Assembly (NCBI GenBank): GCA_026390285.1
Contig: JAPLGH010000047.1
Span: 1-18,872 of the forward strand
Source of the DNA: Caldisericota bacterium
GTDB lineage: Bacteria; Caldisericota; Caldisericia; Cryosericales; Cryosericaceae
Direction of reading: 5' to 3'
DNA: 18,872 bases
Shown here: positions 1 to 7,800 of the stretch, piece by piece
Position numbering within the stretch: position 1 is the first letter of the stretch
Layout: each line of letters starts with the position of its first letter
Notes under the pieces: model-generated
Seen by the model: the letters and a program-made list of their open reading frames with translations, nothing else
Databases searched by the model: none
Told to the model about the DNA's origin: nothing
Translations under genes and position numbers: made by a program

Positions 1-1087
1 CTGCCATCCCGGTCACCTGACCCGAGGCAACGAGCCCGATCGGGTCCTGCCAGTTCTGCGCAAAGCCGACAAACGGTACTCGTGCGACCTGCCAGACCAC
101 CTTCGTCGGTGTCGCACGTGTCAGCGCATAGGCGAAGTACCGCACGCGGTTCCCCGTACTTTCGATGAGCGCACCGTTATCGGCTTTGGAGTACAGAGAA
201 GCTGACACGAGCTGCAGCTTGTCGGTCGGTTTGCTCTTTGGTTTGGCCGACCCTGTCGCAGCATACAGCGTCAGACGCGAATCATAGAAAGGAGCGTTCA
301 ACAGCCCATGCCACGGCGACGCAAGATACTTCTGCTTCTCGGTCGACACGATGATCCTGCCGGTCGGCAGCACAAGCGTCGCCCTTACGTTGGGTGCTCC
401 GCGGAACGCCTCATACGTTCTCTTGATCAGAACAATTCCCTGTTCGCGGGTCGTGTTGCTGAGTGGGTCGATAGCAGAGGCACTGACGCCTTTCATGATG
501 GCGTTCTGATAGGCAAATTCCATGGCCTCCAGCGCCCAGGCCGCGACCTTCCCCTTGTCGGTGAATGGGAAATTCGTCTGATTGACCGCCTTGAGCGGAT
601 AGACTGCCTTTCCCAGCGCGCGGTAGATCATCGTAGCAATCTCCTGGCGCGTGATGGAGAGCGTCGGAGAGAATTTCCCAGCGCCCGTCCCCTGAACCAC
701 CCCAAGATTGTAGGCCTTGATGATCTCGGGATTCGTCGTGTCCGTGAACGGCGACGTGCCTGCCTGGGCCGTCTTGCCTGTCAGCTTCTCATACAGCTTC
801 ACGACGATCACGCAGAACTCCTCGCGCGTGATCGGCTTGGTGAAACTGTTCATCACCGTGGCATAGGTCAATCCATACGAGTAGGCGAGCTCCAGCTCCG
901 GCTTCGCCCACGAGCTCTCGGTCCCGTCCAGCACAAGAGGGTCAGCGGCCAGCACGCTGAGGGCTGGGCTCAGCGGCACGATCAGAAGCATCAGGACAAG
1001 CGCACATATGACGAACTCCCGGAACCCGGGTTTGACGGCAGCTTCTCTTGCAGTGCGACTACTGACAACCAAATCGAGTTGCGTCAC
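1..1087 (-). CDS. SLH-domain secreted protein, C-terminus cut by window edge
   Basis: Reading the complement from a GTG at 1087 gives at least 362 residues without a stop, running off the left edge. A GGGAGG ribosome site lies 7 nt upstream of the start. Residues about 22-48 form a hydrophobic segment after a basic stretch, fitting a signal peptide. Three S-layer-homology modules follow at about 58-105, 113-160 and 175-226. They are recognisable by ITREEF, then FTDTTNPEIIKAYNLGVVQG with ITRQEI, then FTDKGKVAAWALEAMEFA with TTREQG. SLH modules normally anchor exported proteins to cell-wall polymers. From about residue 230 the chain is not a domain I recognise; it may be the functional part. 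The gene is divergent from the ECF transporter gene. The SLH identity is sure; the cargo role is unknown because the C-terminus is missing. Confidence 0.88.
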   Translation of the reverse strand, partial: MTQLDLVVSSRTAREAAVKPGFREFVICALVLMLLIVPLSPALSVLAADPLVLDGTESSWAKPELELAYSYGLTYATVMNSFTKPITREEFCVIVVKLYEKLTGKTAQAGTSPFTDTTNPEIIKAYNLGVVQGTGAGKFSPTLSITRQEIATMIYRALGKAVYPLKAVNQTNFPFTDKGKVAAWALEAMEFAYQNAIMKGVSASAIDPLSNTTREQGIVLIKRTYEAFRGAPNVRATLVLPTGRIIVSTEKQKYLASPWHGLLNAPFYDSRLTLYAATGSAKPKSKPTDKLQLVSASLYSKADNGALIESTGNRVRYFAYALTRATPTKVVWQVARVPFVGFAQNWQDPIGLVASGQVTGMA

Positions 1088-1395
1088 GATGGATCCTCCC
1101 CTCTCTCTGCAGTACGTCGAATGACCTTCAGCTGAACTCGAGCAGTATGTACAACTGGGCACATTCTGAACCACTGTGCCAATACTTGCAAGACCCACAT
1201 CATCGCCCCGCGCTCTGGACATCCAACCTCGCGCGGCACCAGCATGCGTCCTCACCGATGAAACCGTGCTACACTGTCTATGAAATCACCCATGCCTGTG
1301 GTTTCGCAAGGGGACATCACCGCCTTCTCGATACAGAGGAGCGGCTGCGATTGTTGCGCCGAGGATGCCGCCGATATCCTATATGGAGGTTTGGC
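1088..1395. other. Divergent spacer between SLH gene and ECF S-component gene
   Basis: These 308 nt must hold the promoters of both flanking divergent genes. I see an operator-like inverted repeat at 1158-1180. A TACACT at 1270-1275 preceded by TG could be an extended -10 for the rightward gene, but it has no good -35. Open frames here lack ribosome sites and run into the transporter frame, so I call no gene. The roughly 120 nt after the putative -10 could be an untranslated leader. I do not recognise a known riboswitch consensus in it. Confidence 0.45.
1158..1180. promoter_or_regulatory. Operator-like inverted repeat GGCACA-N11-TGTGCC
   Basis: GGCACA at 1158-1163 and TGTGCC at 1175-1180 are perfect complements around an 11-nt centre. 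The match extends outwards to 8 bp with one mismatch. Such spaced dyads are typical of dimeric repressor sites, and it lies in a divergent promoter region. No regulator gene is adjacent, so its role is a guess. Confidence 0.25.
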
Positions 1396-2037
1396 ATGAA
1401 AACACCGCTCAAGAGAAGTACCCTCATTCTGACCCAATTCGCCATGCTTCTCGCTATTGAGGCTGTGGTCTGCTTCACTCCGCTGGGATCGCTTCCAGCG
1501 GTGGGACCGATCGTCGCGACGCTCGCCATGGTCCCGGTCATCATCACGGCCATCCTTCTCGGCACCAGCGCGGGCGCAGCCATGGGGGCATTTGCCGGGC
1601 TGTTCAGCCTGCTCGTGTGGACATTCGCTCCGCCGAGCCCTCTCGTTGCGTTTGTCTTTACGCCTTTCTACACGCTCGGAACCACGCACGGAAATGTATG
1701 GAGCCTTGTCATCTGCTTTGTGCCAAGGATCCTTGTGGGCGTCGTAGCGGGTGCCTGTTTCCATCTGTTCACTCGCCTGAAATGGAAGAGCGGCGTCTCC
1801 TATGGCCTCAGCGGAGCGCTGGGCAGCCTCGCAAACACCTTTGGAGTCCTTGGAGGCATCTACGTGTTCTTCGGTCACAACTACGCAACCGTACTGGGAA
1901 AAGGCTTCGACGTGCTTCTCGGCTTGATTGGCCTGACCATCCTGACGAGCGGCATTCCCGAAGCAGTGATCGGTGGGGTGGCCGCGTACGCCGTCTGTCG
2001 GCCCATACAGAGACATATGAAGTACAATTCCGACTGA
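1396..2037 (+). CDS. ECF transporter S component (vitamin-binding membrane subunit)
   Basis: 213 residues, about six hydrophobic segments, small and very apolar, as in substrate-specific (S) subunits of energy-coupling factor vitamin importers. The start at 1396 is chosen because GGAGG at 1385-1389 lies 6 nt upstream; the open frame extends further back without support. Family-like features include an N-terminal hydrophobic segment leading into TPLGSLPAVGPIVATLAMVP. Others are LLGTSAGAAMGAFAGL, FVPRILVGVVAG, a glycine-rich helix LGSLANTFGVLGGIYVFFG, and SGIPEAVIGGVAAYAV near the end. The pattern most resembles the PanT-like (pantothenate) branch, but the substrate cannot be fixed from sequence alone. 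No EcfA or EcfT genes are nearby, so it probably shares an energising module encoded elsewhere (group II behaviour). The transcript ends at the palindrome at 2112-2143. Confidence 0.82.
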   Translation: MKTPLKRSTLILTQFAMLLAIEAVVCFTPLGSLPAVGPIVATLAMVPVIITAILLGTSAGAAMGAFAGLFSLLVWTFAPPSPLVAFVFTPFYTLGTTHGNVWSLVICFVPRILVGVVAGACFHLFTRLKWKSGVSYGLSGALGSLANTFGVLGGIYVFFGHNYATVLGKGFDVLLGLIGLTILTSGIPEAVIGGVAAYAVCRPIQRHMKYNSD

Positions 2038-2111
2038 ATCCTGCCGTTCGACGCCTTCGCCTTCATCCCATTGCTGACAGGAACGGCGTAGCGGGCGATC
2101 CTCAAGAGATC

Positions 2112-2143
2112 AAGAGCCCGAGGGGGTACCCCCTCGGGCTCTT
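2112..2143 (+). terminator. Perfect 32-nt palindrome, probable terminator
   Basis: A 16-nt arm starting AAGAGCCCGAGGGGG is followed directly by its exact reverse complement, so a very stable hairpin with a 4-nt GTAC tip can form. The following bases (TCTGTTTG) are only moderately T-rich. It lies 75 nt after the ECF gene stop and 54 nt before the end of the convergent minus-strand gene, so it could stop transcription from both sides. Confidence 0.75.
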
Positions 2144-2197
2144 CTGTTTGGCGTGAATGGTTTTGTAAAATGTGTAGACCTGACCCCGGTGACTCTA

Positions 2198-3955
2198 CTA
2201 GCTCTTTGGGTACTTTATCGTTACTGTCTGCGTATTGGACTCCCACAGAACATCGCATCCAAGATTCTCAGCGACAAACCTCAGTGGTATCATCGTCCTC
2301 GAATTGATGATCTCGGGAACGACCTTCGGGTCATCCTTGTCTATGGGAACATCCTTGTCATTCACCTTGGCGGTTGAGCTTCCTATCCACAACTGCATGG
2401 TGGTACTGCCAAGCACCAGAGTTACCTTCTTTGCAGTCCCATCCCAGGCAATCGTCCCTCCCAGGGACTCAATAATCGCTCTAATTGGGACAAGCGTTCT
2501 GTTGTTCTTGATGATGGGCTTCGTACCTTGCTCATCGATTGCCTGTTCAGTCCCATTCACTTTCATTTTCGGATTGTTGATCTGGAGGGTGACAATCGTC
2601 TGCGAACCACCACAGATCGTGGCGGAAAGGAGTTTTGGAATGGAGTCTTCTGAACTTGCCTTGGCCGCAGCCACAGATACGCTCGCGCTCTTGATGCCTG
2701 CTGTACTTGCTGTCAGTTTTGCTGTTGCTGCTTGAAGGTCAGCGCTGAAGAGGTACTTGCTGCTGCCAGAAATACCGCCCGACGAGTCTGTCTTGATGAC
2801 CAGGAAGTCGTCGTTCTGCTCGTCGAACGATGCGAACGACTCCGTAACTCCGACGGCGACGAATCCGGAATCAGCAGACTGTGTCACGCCATTCGCATAA
2901 TCGCTGTTGTCTCCCTTGAATGTCTCTGCCCACTGTACGGCTCCACCCGCATTCAGCTTCGCCAGGAATACGTCATCGTTCTTCGCATCGAATCCCAATG
3001 TCATGCCAGTAGCCACGAAGCCACTGTCGATGGTCTTTGTGATGCCATACCACTCTTCATTGTAGCCGGTGCCATACGTATTGGACCACACAATTCCACC
3101 CGAAGAGTTGATCCTCATGGCATAGCAGTCGTCGTTTCCTGCACCAAGTGAAGAAGTATATCCCGCAACAACGCAATCAGTACCACTTGCGCTGGCAATC
3201 GAGGTAGCTACATCCTCGGAGGCTCCGCCGAACGTCCTTGCCCAGCCCAGGCTGCCGCTCGAATTCAGTCTGCAGACAAGTATGTCGTCGTCTCCGGCAC
3301 CACGGGTGGCAGTAGAGCAGGCGACCACAATCCCGTTGTCACCTGACTCACATGCCAGAACCGCCTTCTCTGTATCGACGTCACCGAGCGTGGTTGCCCA
3401 CTTGACGATACCGTTGGCATCAACTTTCAGGACAAGCCCTTCACTTTGGCCTTCCAAATAAGAGGTCGTGTTGCCGGCAATGGCGAACCCGCCGTCGGAC
3501 GTCTGAATAATCTGGGTAGGCCAATCTTTTCCGTCGCCACCATACGTCTTCTGAACCAGGATGTTCCCTTTTGCATCGAGCTTAAGGAAGAGCACATCCT
3601 CAGAGGTAGACGTAGCCGCGATGGCAATCTCTCCCGACTTGGTTTCCACAGCAGACGTATTATTGTAGTCTGCAACACCAGTGAACGTCTTTGTCCACAC
3701 AACGCTTCCCCCAGCATCCAGCTTGACAACCAGAAGGGCGTTATCCTCACCAAATGAGGCCGTTGTACCAGTCACCAGGATGCCTTTGTCCGCCGTTGGC
3801 AGTACAGAAAATGCCTCGTCACCACCGGCTCCTCCGAAGATCTTCGCCCACGAAGGCGAAGCGGCAAGTACAGTGTTAGCGTTGTGTACCATGCTGGGCA
3901 GGCAGAACACGGACAGCATAATCAGGACAACTGCAACTGACAGAAGTCTCCTCAT
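2198..3955 (-). CDS. Secreted repeat protein with C-terminal copper-amine-oxidase-N-like domain
   Basis: 585 residues from the ATG at 3955. That start has AAGGGGAG 8 nt upstream and gives a classic signal peptide (MRRLLSVAVVLIMLSVFCLP, then a cleavage region near ANTVLAA, about 26-32). A longer frame to 4012 would bury the signal. Residues about 35-395 hold seven repeats of about 51 residues. Each has a core like W(A/T)KTFGG...D, then SGFVATG, then NDD-fL-KL-a-G. The Trp of the repeats falls near 36, 87, 186, 238, 290 and 342, and is replaced in the third copy. This resembles a beta-propeller-type repeat. Residues about 462-585 match the copper amine oxidase N-terminal-like domain, with two copies of R(T/L)(V/M)(P)(L/I)R-------LG--(I/V)-W. 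That domain is usual on cell-surface proteins of Clostridia and relatives and does not imply oxidase activity. Its role is unknown; surface binding or scaffolding is likely. Confidence 0.85.
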   Translation of the reverse strand: MRRLLSVAVVLIMLSVFCLPSMVHNANTVLAASPSWAKIFGGAGGDEAFSVLPTADKGILVTGTTASFGEDNALLVVKLDAGGSVVWTKTFTGVADYNNTSAVETKSGEIAIAATSTSEDVLFLKLDAKGNILVQKTYGGDGKDWPTQIIQTSDGGFAIAGNTTSYLEGQSEGLVLKVDANGIVKWATTLGDVDTEKAVLACESGDNGIVVACSTATRGAGDDDILVCRLNSSGSLGWARTFGGASEDVATSIASASGTDCVVAGYTSSLGAGNDDCYAMRINSSGGIVWSNTYGTGYNEEWYGITKTIDSGFVATGMTLGFDAKNDDVFLAKLNAGGAVQWAETFKGDNSDYANGVTQSADSGFVAVGVTESFASFDEQNDDFLVIKTDSSGGISGSSKYLFSADLQAATAKLTASTAGIKSASVSVAAAKASSEDSIPKLLSATICGGSQTIVTLQINNPKMKVNGTEQAIDEQGTKPIIKNNRTLVPIRAIIESLGGTIAWDGTAKKVTLVLGSTTMQLWIGSSTAKVNDKDVPIDKDDPKVVPEIINSRTMIPLRFVAENLGCDVLWESNTQTVTIKYPKS

Positions 3956-4040
3956 ACGGCACACTCCCCTTGTCGACTCCACAGGACTCCCCACGACATC
4001 ACAGGACTGCATGCCTCAGGTCGCTCACTGTGTTACCATA

Positions 4041-4070
4041 TATATATACCCTCAGCGATGCTTATTGCAA
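4041..4070 (-). promoter_or_regulatory. Candidate promoter of the secreted repeat protein gene
   Basis: On the minus strand TTGCAA (4070-4065) is followed after 17-18 nt by a TATATATATA run (from about 4047), the only strongly AT-rich stretch here. It lies about 85 nt before the chosen ATG. The exact -10 register within the TA run is uncertain. Confidence 0.5.
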
Positions 4071-4125
4071 GCGTAGCTTGACATGCCGGCGCAACCCGCT
4101 GGGCATAGGACGTTTCACAGTCCTG

Positions 4126-4154
4126 TTGGACGCTGGGCGCAGCCGTGGTACAAT
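4126..4154 (+). promoter_or_regulatory. Sigma-70-type promoter of pta
   Basis: TTGGAC at 4126-4131 and TACAAT at 4149-4154 are separated by exactly 17 nt, with TG just before the -10. It lies 33 nt before the pta start codon, implying a short leader of about 25 nt. Confidence 0.7.
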
Positions 4155-4187
4155 GCCTTATGTAGTAATCCCTTGCAGGAGGAACAC

Positions 4188-5162
4188 ATGAGTGTACTGG
4201 AAGAGATACGGGCCAAGGCGAAGGCCTTGCACCGCACCGTCATTCTACCTGAAGGCAATGAAGACCGCACCCTGAAAGCGGCACAGATGCTGGTCAGTGG
4301 TGGAATTGCCGACGTCATCCTGGTCGAGGACGAGACATCCATCCGCACCAACGCGACCCACCTGGGCGTCGATCTGACTGGGGTGCAGATCGTGGACCCG
4401 AAGACGTCACCCAGGGCAGCCGAGTTTGCCACCCTCATTTATGAGAAGCGCAAGGCCAAGGGTATGACGCTGGAGAAAGCGGCCGAACTGTCGGTCGACC
4501 CGATCTATTTCGCCACCTGCATGCTGGAGACCGGCATGGCACACGCGCTGGTGACGGGAGCCCTGCACAGCACTGGTGACATGCTGCGGCCGGCGCTGCA
4601 GATCGTCGGCACCGCGCCAGGCAACAAGACTGTCAGTTCCATGTTCCTCATGGTCATGCCCGACGGCAAGCTGCTGGGCTTCGGCGACTGCGCCGTCATC
4701 CCTGACCCTACCGTCGACCAGCTGGCGGACATCGCCATCGCGACTGCGAAGACGTACAAGACCTTGACGGGCATCGAGCCAGCCGTCGCAATGCTGTCCT
4801 TCAGCACTAAGGGTTCGGCCGAGCACGACATGGTCACGAAGGTCCGTGAGGCGACCGCACTGGCACACCAGAAGGCTCCCGAGCTGGCCCTCGACGGCGA
4901 GTTGCAGTTTGACGCGGCGTATGTGCCGTCCATCGGAGCGCGCAAGGCACCGGATAGTCCGGTTGCAGGCAAAGCCAACGTATTCATCTTCCCCGAGCTC
5001 AATGCAGGCAATATTGGCTACAAGATGGTCCAGCGCCTGGCAGGCGCTCAGGCTATCGGACCCATCTCGCAGGGCCTGGCCAAGCCGGCCAACGACCTGT
5101 CCCGTGGCTGCTCGCCCGAGGACATCCGGGACGTCTGCTGCATCGCCCTGCTGAACGCGTAG
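4188..5162 (+). CDS. pta: Phosphate acetyltransferase
   Basis: 324 residues, the length of the short, single-domain Pta family. The enzyme swaps acetyl between acetyl-CoA and phosphate to make acetyl phosphate in the cytoplasm; acetate kinase would then make ATP, but no ackA is in the window. The start at 4188 has AGGAGG 5 nt upstream; the longer open frame back to 4083 crosses the promoter and is rejected. Family features are the N-terminal RTVILPEGNEDRTLKAA and a middle stretch with ALVTGALHSTGDMLRPALQI. Further along are MVMPDGKLLGFGDCAVIPDP and FSTKGSAEHD. The C-terminal GPISQGLAKPANDLSRGCS is the phosphotransacetylase signature. A related family is phosphate butyryltransferase, but the C-terminal signature and length favour Pta. 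It is transcribed alone from its own promoter and followed by a hairpin terminator. Confidence 0.95.
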   Translation: MSVLEEIRAKAKALHRTVILPEGNEDRTLKAAQMLVSGGIADVILVEDETSIRTNATHLGVDLTGVQIVDPKTSPRAAEFATLIYEKRKAKGMTLEKAAELSVDPIYFATCMLETGMAHALVTGALHSTGDMLRPALQIVGTAPGNKTVSSMFLMVMPDGKLLGFGDCAVIPDPTVDQLADIAIATAKTYKTLTGIEPAVAMLSFSTKGSAEHDMVTKVREATALAHQKAPELALDGELQFDAAYVPSIGARKAPDSPVAGKANVFIFPELNAGNIGYKMVQRLAGAQAIGPISQGLAKPANDLSRGCSPEDIRDVCCIALLNA

Positions 5163-5195
5163 TTGCGGGGGCTGGCTCACACGACATAGAAATCT

Positions 5196-5220
5196 GGGGC
5201 AGCCACGTGCTGCCCCTTTC
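5196..5220 (+). terminator. Hairpin terminator after pta
   Basis: GGGGCAGC (5196-5203) and GCTGCCCC (5209-5216) form an 8-bp stem with a CACGT loop, followed by TTTC. It sits 33 nt past the pta stop and 22 nt before the next start codon. The T tract is short, so some read-through into the transporter operon is possible. Confidence 0.7.
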
Positions 5221-5238
5221 CTGGGTCCGGAGGAATGC

Positions 5239-5856
5239 ATGGAACAGAAGAAGCTCATCACCTACACAGCCGGTCATGCGTCAATCAGAAAACAGCTTCT
5301 GCTGTTCTGGATCTTCTTCATCATCGGGGCGTTTACCATCGGAGGCGGCTACGCCATGATCCTCCTGATGAAGCGCTATCTCGTCGACCAGTACCACTGG
5401 CTCAAGGATGAGGAGTTCTATGACATGCTGGCCATCAGCCAGGTCACGCCTGGCCCGATCGCCGTCAACATGGCCACATTTGTCGGCTACACGCAGGGCG
5501 GTGTCCTGGGGTCCGTCCTTGCCACACTTGGCGTCAGTATCCCGGCCGTGGCCGTCATCATCGTCATCGCCGTCTTCTTCCCCGGCTTCAAGGACAATAT
5601 CTGGGTCCAGCGCTTCTTTGCCGGCGTTATCGTAGGGGTCGTGGCGCAGATCGCCACCATTGTTCTCGACCTGGGGAAGCGGCAGAAATGGACTATTGTC
5701 TCCGCTGTCGTGTGCGCAGCGTCGCTCGGCATCCTATTCTTCGTCCACCAGGTCAGCCCCATCTGGCTCATCCTGGGCGGCGGTCTGGTCGGCGTCATCG
5801 TCGAAACGTTGAAACCGCATGGGGCAGCGCCGGCCACCACAAAGAGGGCGTCATGA
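5239..5856 (+). CDS. Chromate-transporter family protein, first half-size subunit
   Basis: 205 residues with about five to six membrane segments; start at 5239 with GGAGG at 5229-5233. The family signature is present: FWIFFIIGAFTIGGGYAMI, then EEFYDMLAISQVTPGPIAVN and MATFVGYTQGG. Full-length ChrA proteins contain two homologous halves. This is a single half (short-chain ChrA), and the next gene is the other, overlapping it by the ATGA at 5853-5856. Paired short subunits are known to act together in chromate efflux in some bacteria. In anaerobes without chromate exposure the true substrate is often unclear and could be another oxyanion. A short polar C-terminal tail ends in KRAS. The overlap implies coupled translation and a heteromeric complex with the next product. 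Confidence 0.88.
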   Translation: MEQKKLITYTAGHASIRKQLLLFWIFFIIGAFTIGGGYAMILLMKRYLVDQYHWLKDEEFYDMLAISQVTPGPIAVNMATFVGYTQGGVLGSVLATLGVSIPAVAVIIVIAVFFPGFKDNIWVQRFFAGVIVGVVAQIATIVLDLGKRQKWTIVSAVVCAASLGILFFVHQVSPIWLILGGGLVGVIVETLKPHGAAPATTKRAS

Positions 5857-6383
5857 TCAGCTTCCTTGCCCTGTTCGGCGTCTTCTTCAGGATAGGGATG
5901 TTCACGTTCGGCGGCGGACAGGCCATGATCCCGCTGCTGCAGAAAGACCTGGTCCTCAATCTTGCCTGGGTCCCGATGAAGGAGTTTCTGGACTTCGTGG
6001 CTATCAGCGAGATCACTCCCGGCCCCGTCGCCATCAACATGGCGACCTTTGTGGGGTACAAGCTGCGCGGTCTCACGGGCGCCCTGGTTACCTCACTTGG
6101 CGTCATCCTGCCCTCGTTCATCATCATCCTCATCATCGCGACCGTCGCACACACGTTCCGCACAAACCGCTGGGTCTCTGCGTTTCTCGACGGCTTGCAA
6201 CCCGTCGTGCTGGCCCTGCTCACCTATGCGGTCTACTCCATCGCCATGGGCGGGATTCCCGCGTGGTGGGGATACATCGCAGCAGTCGGCATCCTTTTGC
6301 TTATACTGAAGTATGGGAAGAAGCTGAATCTATTCCTGGTGCTGCTTGCAGCCGGTGGACTCGGGCTCCTGATGTTCAGGTAA
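5853..6383 (+). CDS. Chromate-transporter family protein, second half-size subunit
   Basis: 176 residues, starting at the ATG of the ATGA overlap with the first subunit. The open frame extends back to 5688 only inside the upstream gene. It repeats the family pattern: FGVFFRIGMFTFGGGQAMIP, EFLDFVAISEITPGPVAIN and MATFVGYKLRG, followed by strongly hydrophobic helices with an isoleucine-rich segment (PSFIIILIIATV). It shares the same fold as the preceding subunit but diverged, as expected for the partner half of a split ChrA. The gene ends 12 nt before the dipeptidase start, so the operon continues. Membrane location is certain from composition; transport of chromate itself is inferred from family only. 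Confidence 0.88.
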   Translation: MISFLALFGVFFRIGMFTFGGGQAMIPLLQKDLVLNLAWVPMKEFLDFVAISEITPGPVAINMATFVGYKLRGLTGALVTSLGVILPSFIIILIIATVAHTFRTNRWVSAFLDGLQPVVLALLTYAVYSIAMGGIPAWWGYIAAVGILLLILKYGKKLNLFLVLLAAGGLGLLMFR

Positions 6384-6395
6384 AGGGGGAACTAC

Positions 6396-7799
6396 ATGAA
6401 GAAGGCTATCGACAACTATCTCAACGAACACGAGAACGAGATGATGGTGGCGCTGTCCGGCGCCATTGCGATCCCGTCGGTCAAAGACCCAGCGACGGCC
6501 AACTCACATGCACCGTTTGGCAAAGAGGTCGGCCGCGCTCTCGACTTCATGCTCAGGACCGCCGAAGGACGAAGATTTACGCCCGAGAACATGGAGAACT
6601 ATGTCGGCCGCGTCCGCTGGGGCGGCGACGGGACACAATATGCCGTCCTGACCCATGTCGATGTCGTGCCGGAAGGTACAGGCTGGAGTGTTCCCCCGTT
6701 TGCCGGGACCATCAAGGACGGCCGGCTGTACGGCCGAGGCTCCACCGACGACAAGGGACCGGCCATTGCCTCCATCTTTGCGCTGGCTGCCGCCCGTGCG
6801 GCGCTGCAGGCGCAGCACATCGAGCCCAGAAATGCGATCATGCTGCTGTTTGGCACCGACGAGGAGTCCGGATGGGCCGACTTTGACTACTACTTCAAGA
6901 AGTATGGCATCCCCGAGGCCGGATTCAGCCCGGATGCTGAATTCCCTATCGTCAACGGCGAGAAGGGTATCCTCAACCTGCGGCTGGTCGGTCATGGCGC
7001 GCGCGGAGGCATCCTCCGTCACGCTGAAGGCGGCACGCGTTCCAACGTCGTCCCGCAGCATGCCGAGGCACTCCTGGTTACCGACCACGACAAGATGCAG
7101 CGTCTGCGGGGGTTGATCGAGCGTCTGCCCACGGACGAGTTTCTAGTCTCCACGACGCTTGCAAATGGCGAGCTGAAGCTCGACGTGGAAGGCTTGCCCG
7201 CCCATGCGTCTACTCCCGAGAAGGGCCGCAACGCCATCGGCAAGCTATTGCAGGTACTAGACGCCGTGCACTGTCTCGAGGACGACGAGTCCCTTCAGTT
7301 CCTTGCCCGCGAGATCGGTATCGAATGGACAGGGCATCGCGTGAGTGTCGACTTTGCTGACGAGGTCTCAGGTATCCTCACGCTCAACCTGGGCACCCTG
7401 CACATTGACCATGACGACAGCTCCGCGGTCATCAACATCCGGTATCCAATCACGGTCACAAGCAAGCAGGTCACCGACCAGTTTGTCGAGAAGCTGCTGG
7501 GAACCAAGGTCGAGTTCACGGTTATGTCCGACAGCGCTCCGCACTACGTCGATCCCGGCACGTCCCTCATCCAGACGCTCCAGAAAGCGTACACGGAGTA
7601 TACGGGCACCGAAGCAAAGTGCCTTGCCATCGGCGGCGGCACGTACGCGCGGGCTATCCCTGGCGCAGTAGCCTTCGGACCGCTGTTCCCCGGCCAGCCG
7701 ATGACCGAGCATGGACCAGACGAGTACATCGATGTCGACTCCCTGCTCAAGGCGACGCGCATCTACGCGTACGCCATGGTAGAACTTCTGAAGGGATAA
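6396..7799 (+). CDS. M20 family metallo-dipeptidase (PepV/Sapep type)
   Basis: 467 residues, the usual PepV length; start at 6396 with AGGGGGA just upstream. These cytoplasmic enzymes use two metal ions to cut dipeptides. Visible catalytic elements are THVDVVPEG (metal His87 and Asp89), GRGSTDDKGP (bridging Asp119), and GTDEESGWADFDYY (general base Glu156, metal Glu157). Further ones are SPDAEFP with Asp180, and the C-terminal TEHGPDEYIDVD with metal His439. The GGGTYAR motif before it is typical of the PepV/Sapep branch. All metal-site residues are intact, so it should be active. It lies 12 nt after the second chromate-transporter subunit and 1 nt before the CYTH gene, so all four genes should share a transcript. 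A functional link to the transporter is not obvious. Confidence 0.92.
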   Translation: MKKAIDNYLNEHENEMMVALSGAIAIPSVKDPATANSHAPFGKEVGRALDFMLRTAEGRRFTPENMENYVGRVRWGGDGTQYAVLTHVDVVPEGTGWSVPPFAGTIKDGRLYGRGSTDDKGPAIASIFALAAARAALQAQHIEPRNAIMLLFGTDEESGWADFDYYFKKYGIPEAGFSPDAEFPIVNGEKGILNLRLVGHGARGGILRHAEGGTRSNVVPQHAEALLVTDHDKMQRLRGLIERLPTDEFLVSTTLANGELKLDVEGLPAHASTPEKGRNAIGKLLQVLDAVHCLEDDESLQFLAREIGIEWTGHRVSVDFADEVSGILTLNLGTLHIDHDDSSAVINIRYPITVTSKQVTDQFVEKLLGTKVEFTVMSDSAPHYVDPGTSLIQTLQKAYTEYTGTEAKCLAIGGGTYARAIPGAVAFGPLFPGQPMTEHGPDEYIDVDSLLKATRIYAYAMVELLKG

Positions 7800-7800
7800 G

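Noticed and set aside
308..1135. Plus-strand open frame of 275 codons
   Set aside because: Antisense to the SLH gene, whose three domains are clear in the complement.
1252..2016. Minus-strand open frame of 254 codons
   Set aside because: Antisense to the ECF S component; highly charged product with no motif.
4078..4083. TTGACA box as a second pta promoter
   Set aside because: No acceptable -10 lies 16-18 nt downstream; the TTGGAC/TACAAT pair at 4126-4154 is better.
4407..5261. Minus-strand open frame of 284 codons
   Set aside because: Antisense to pta, which has full family signatures, a promoter and a terminator.
5819..6886. Plus-strand open frame of 355 codons
   Set aside because: Out-of-frame shadow over the second transporter subunit and the dipeptidase; Arg/His-rich product typical of shadow frames.
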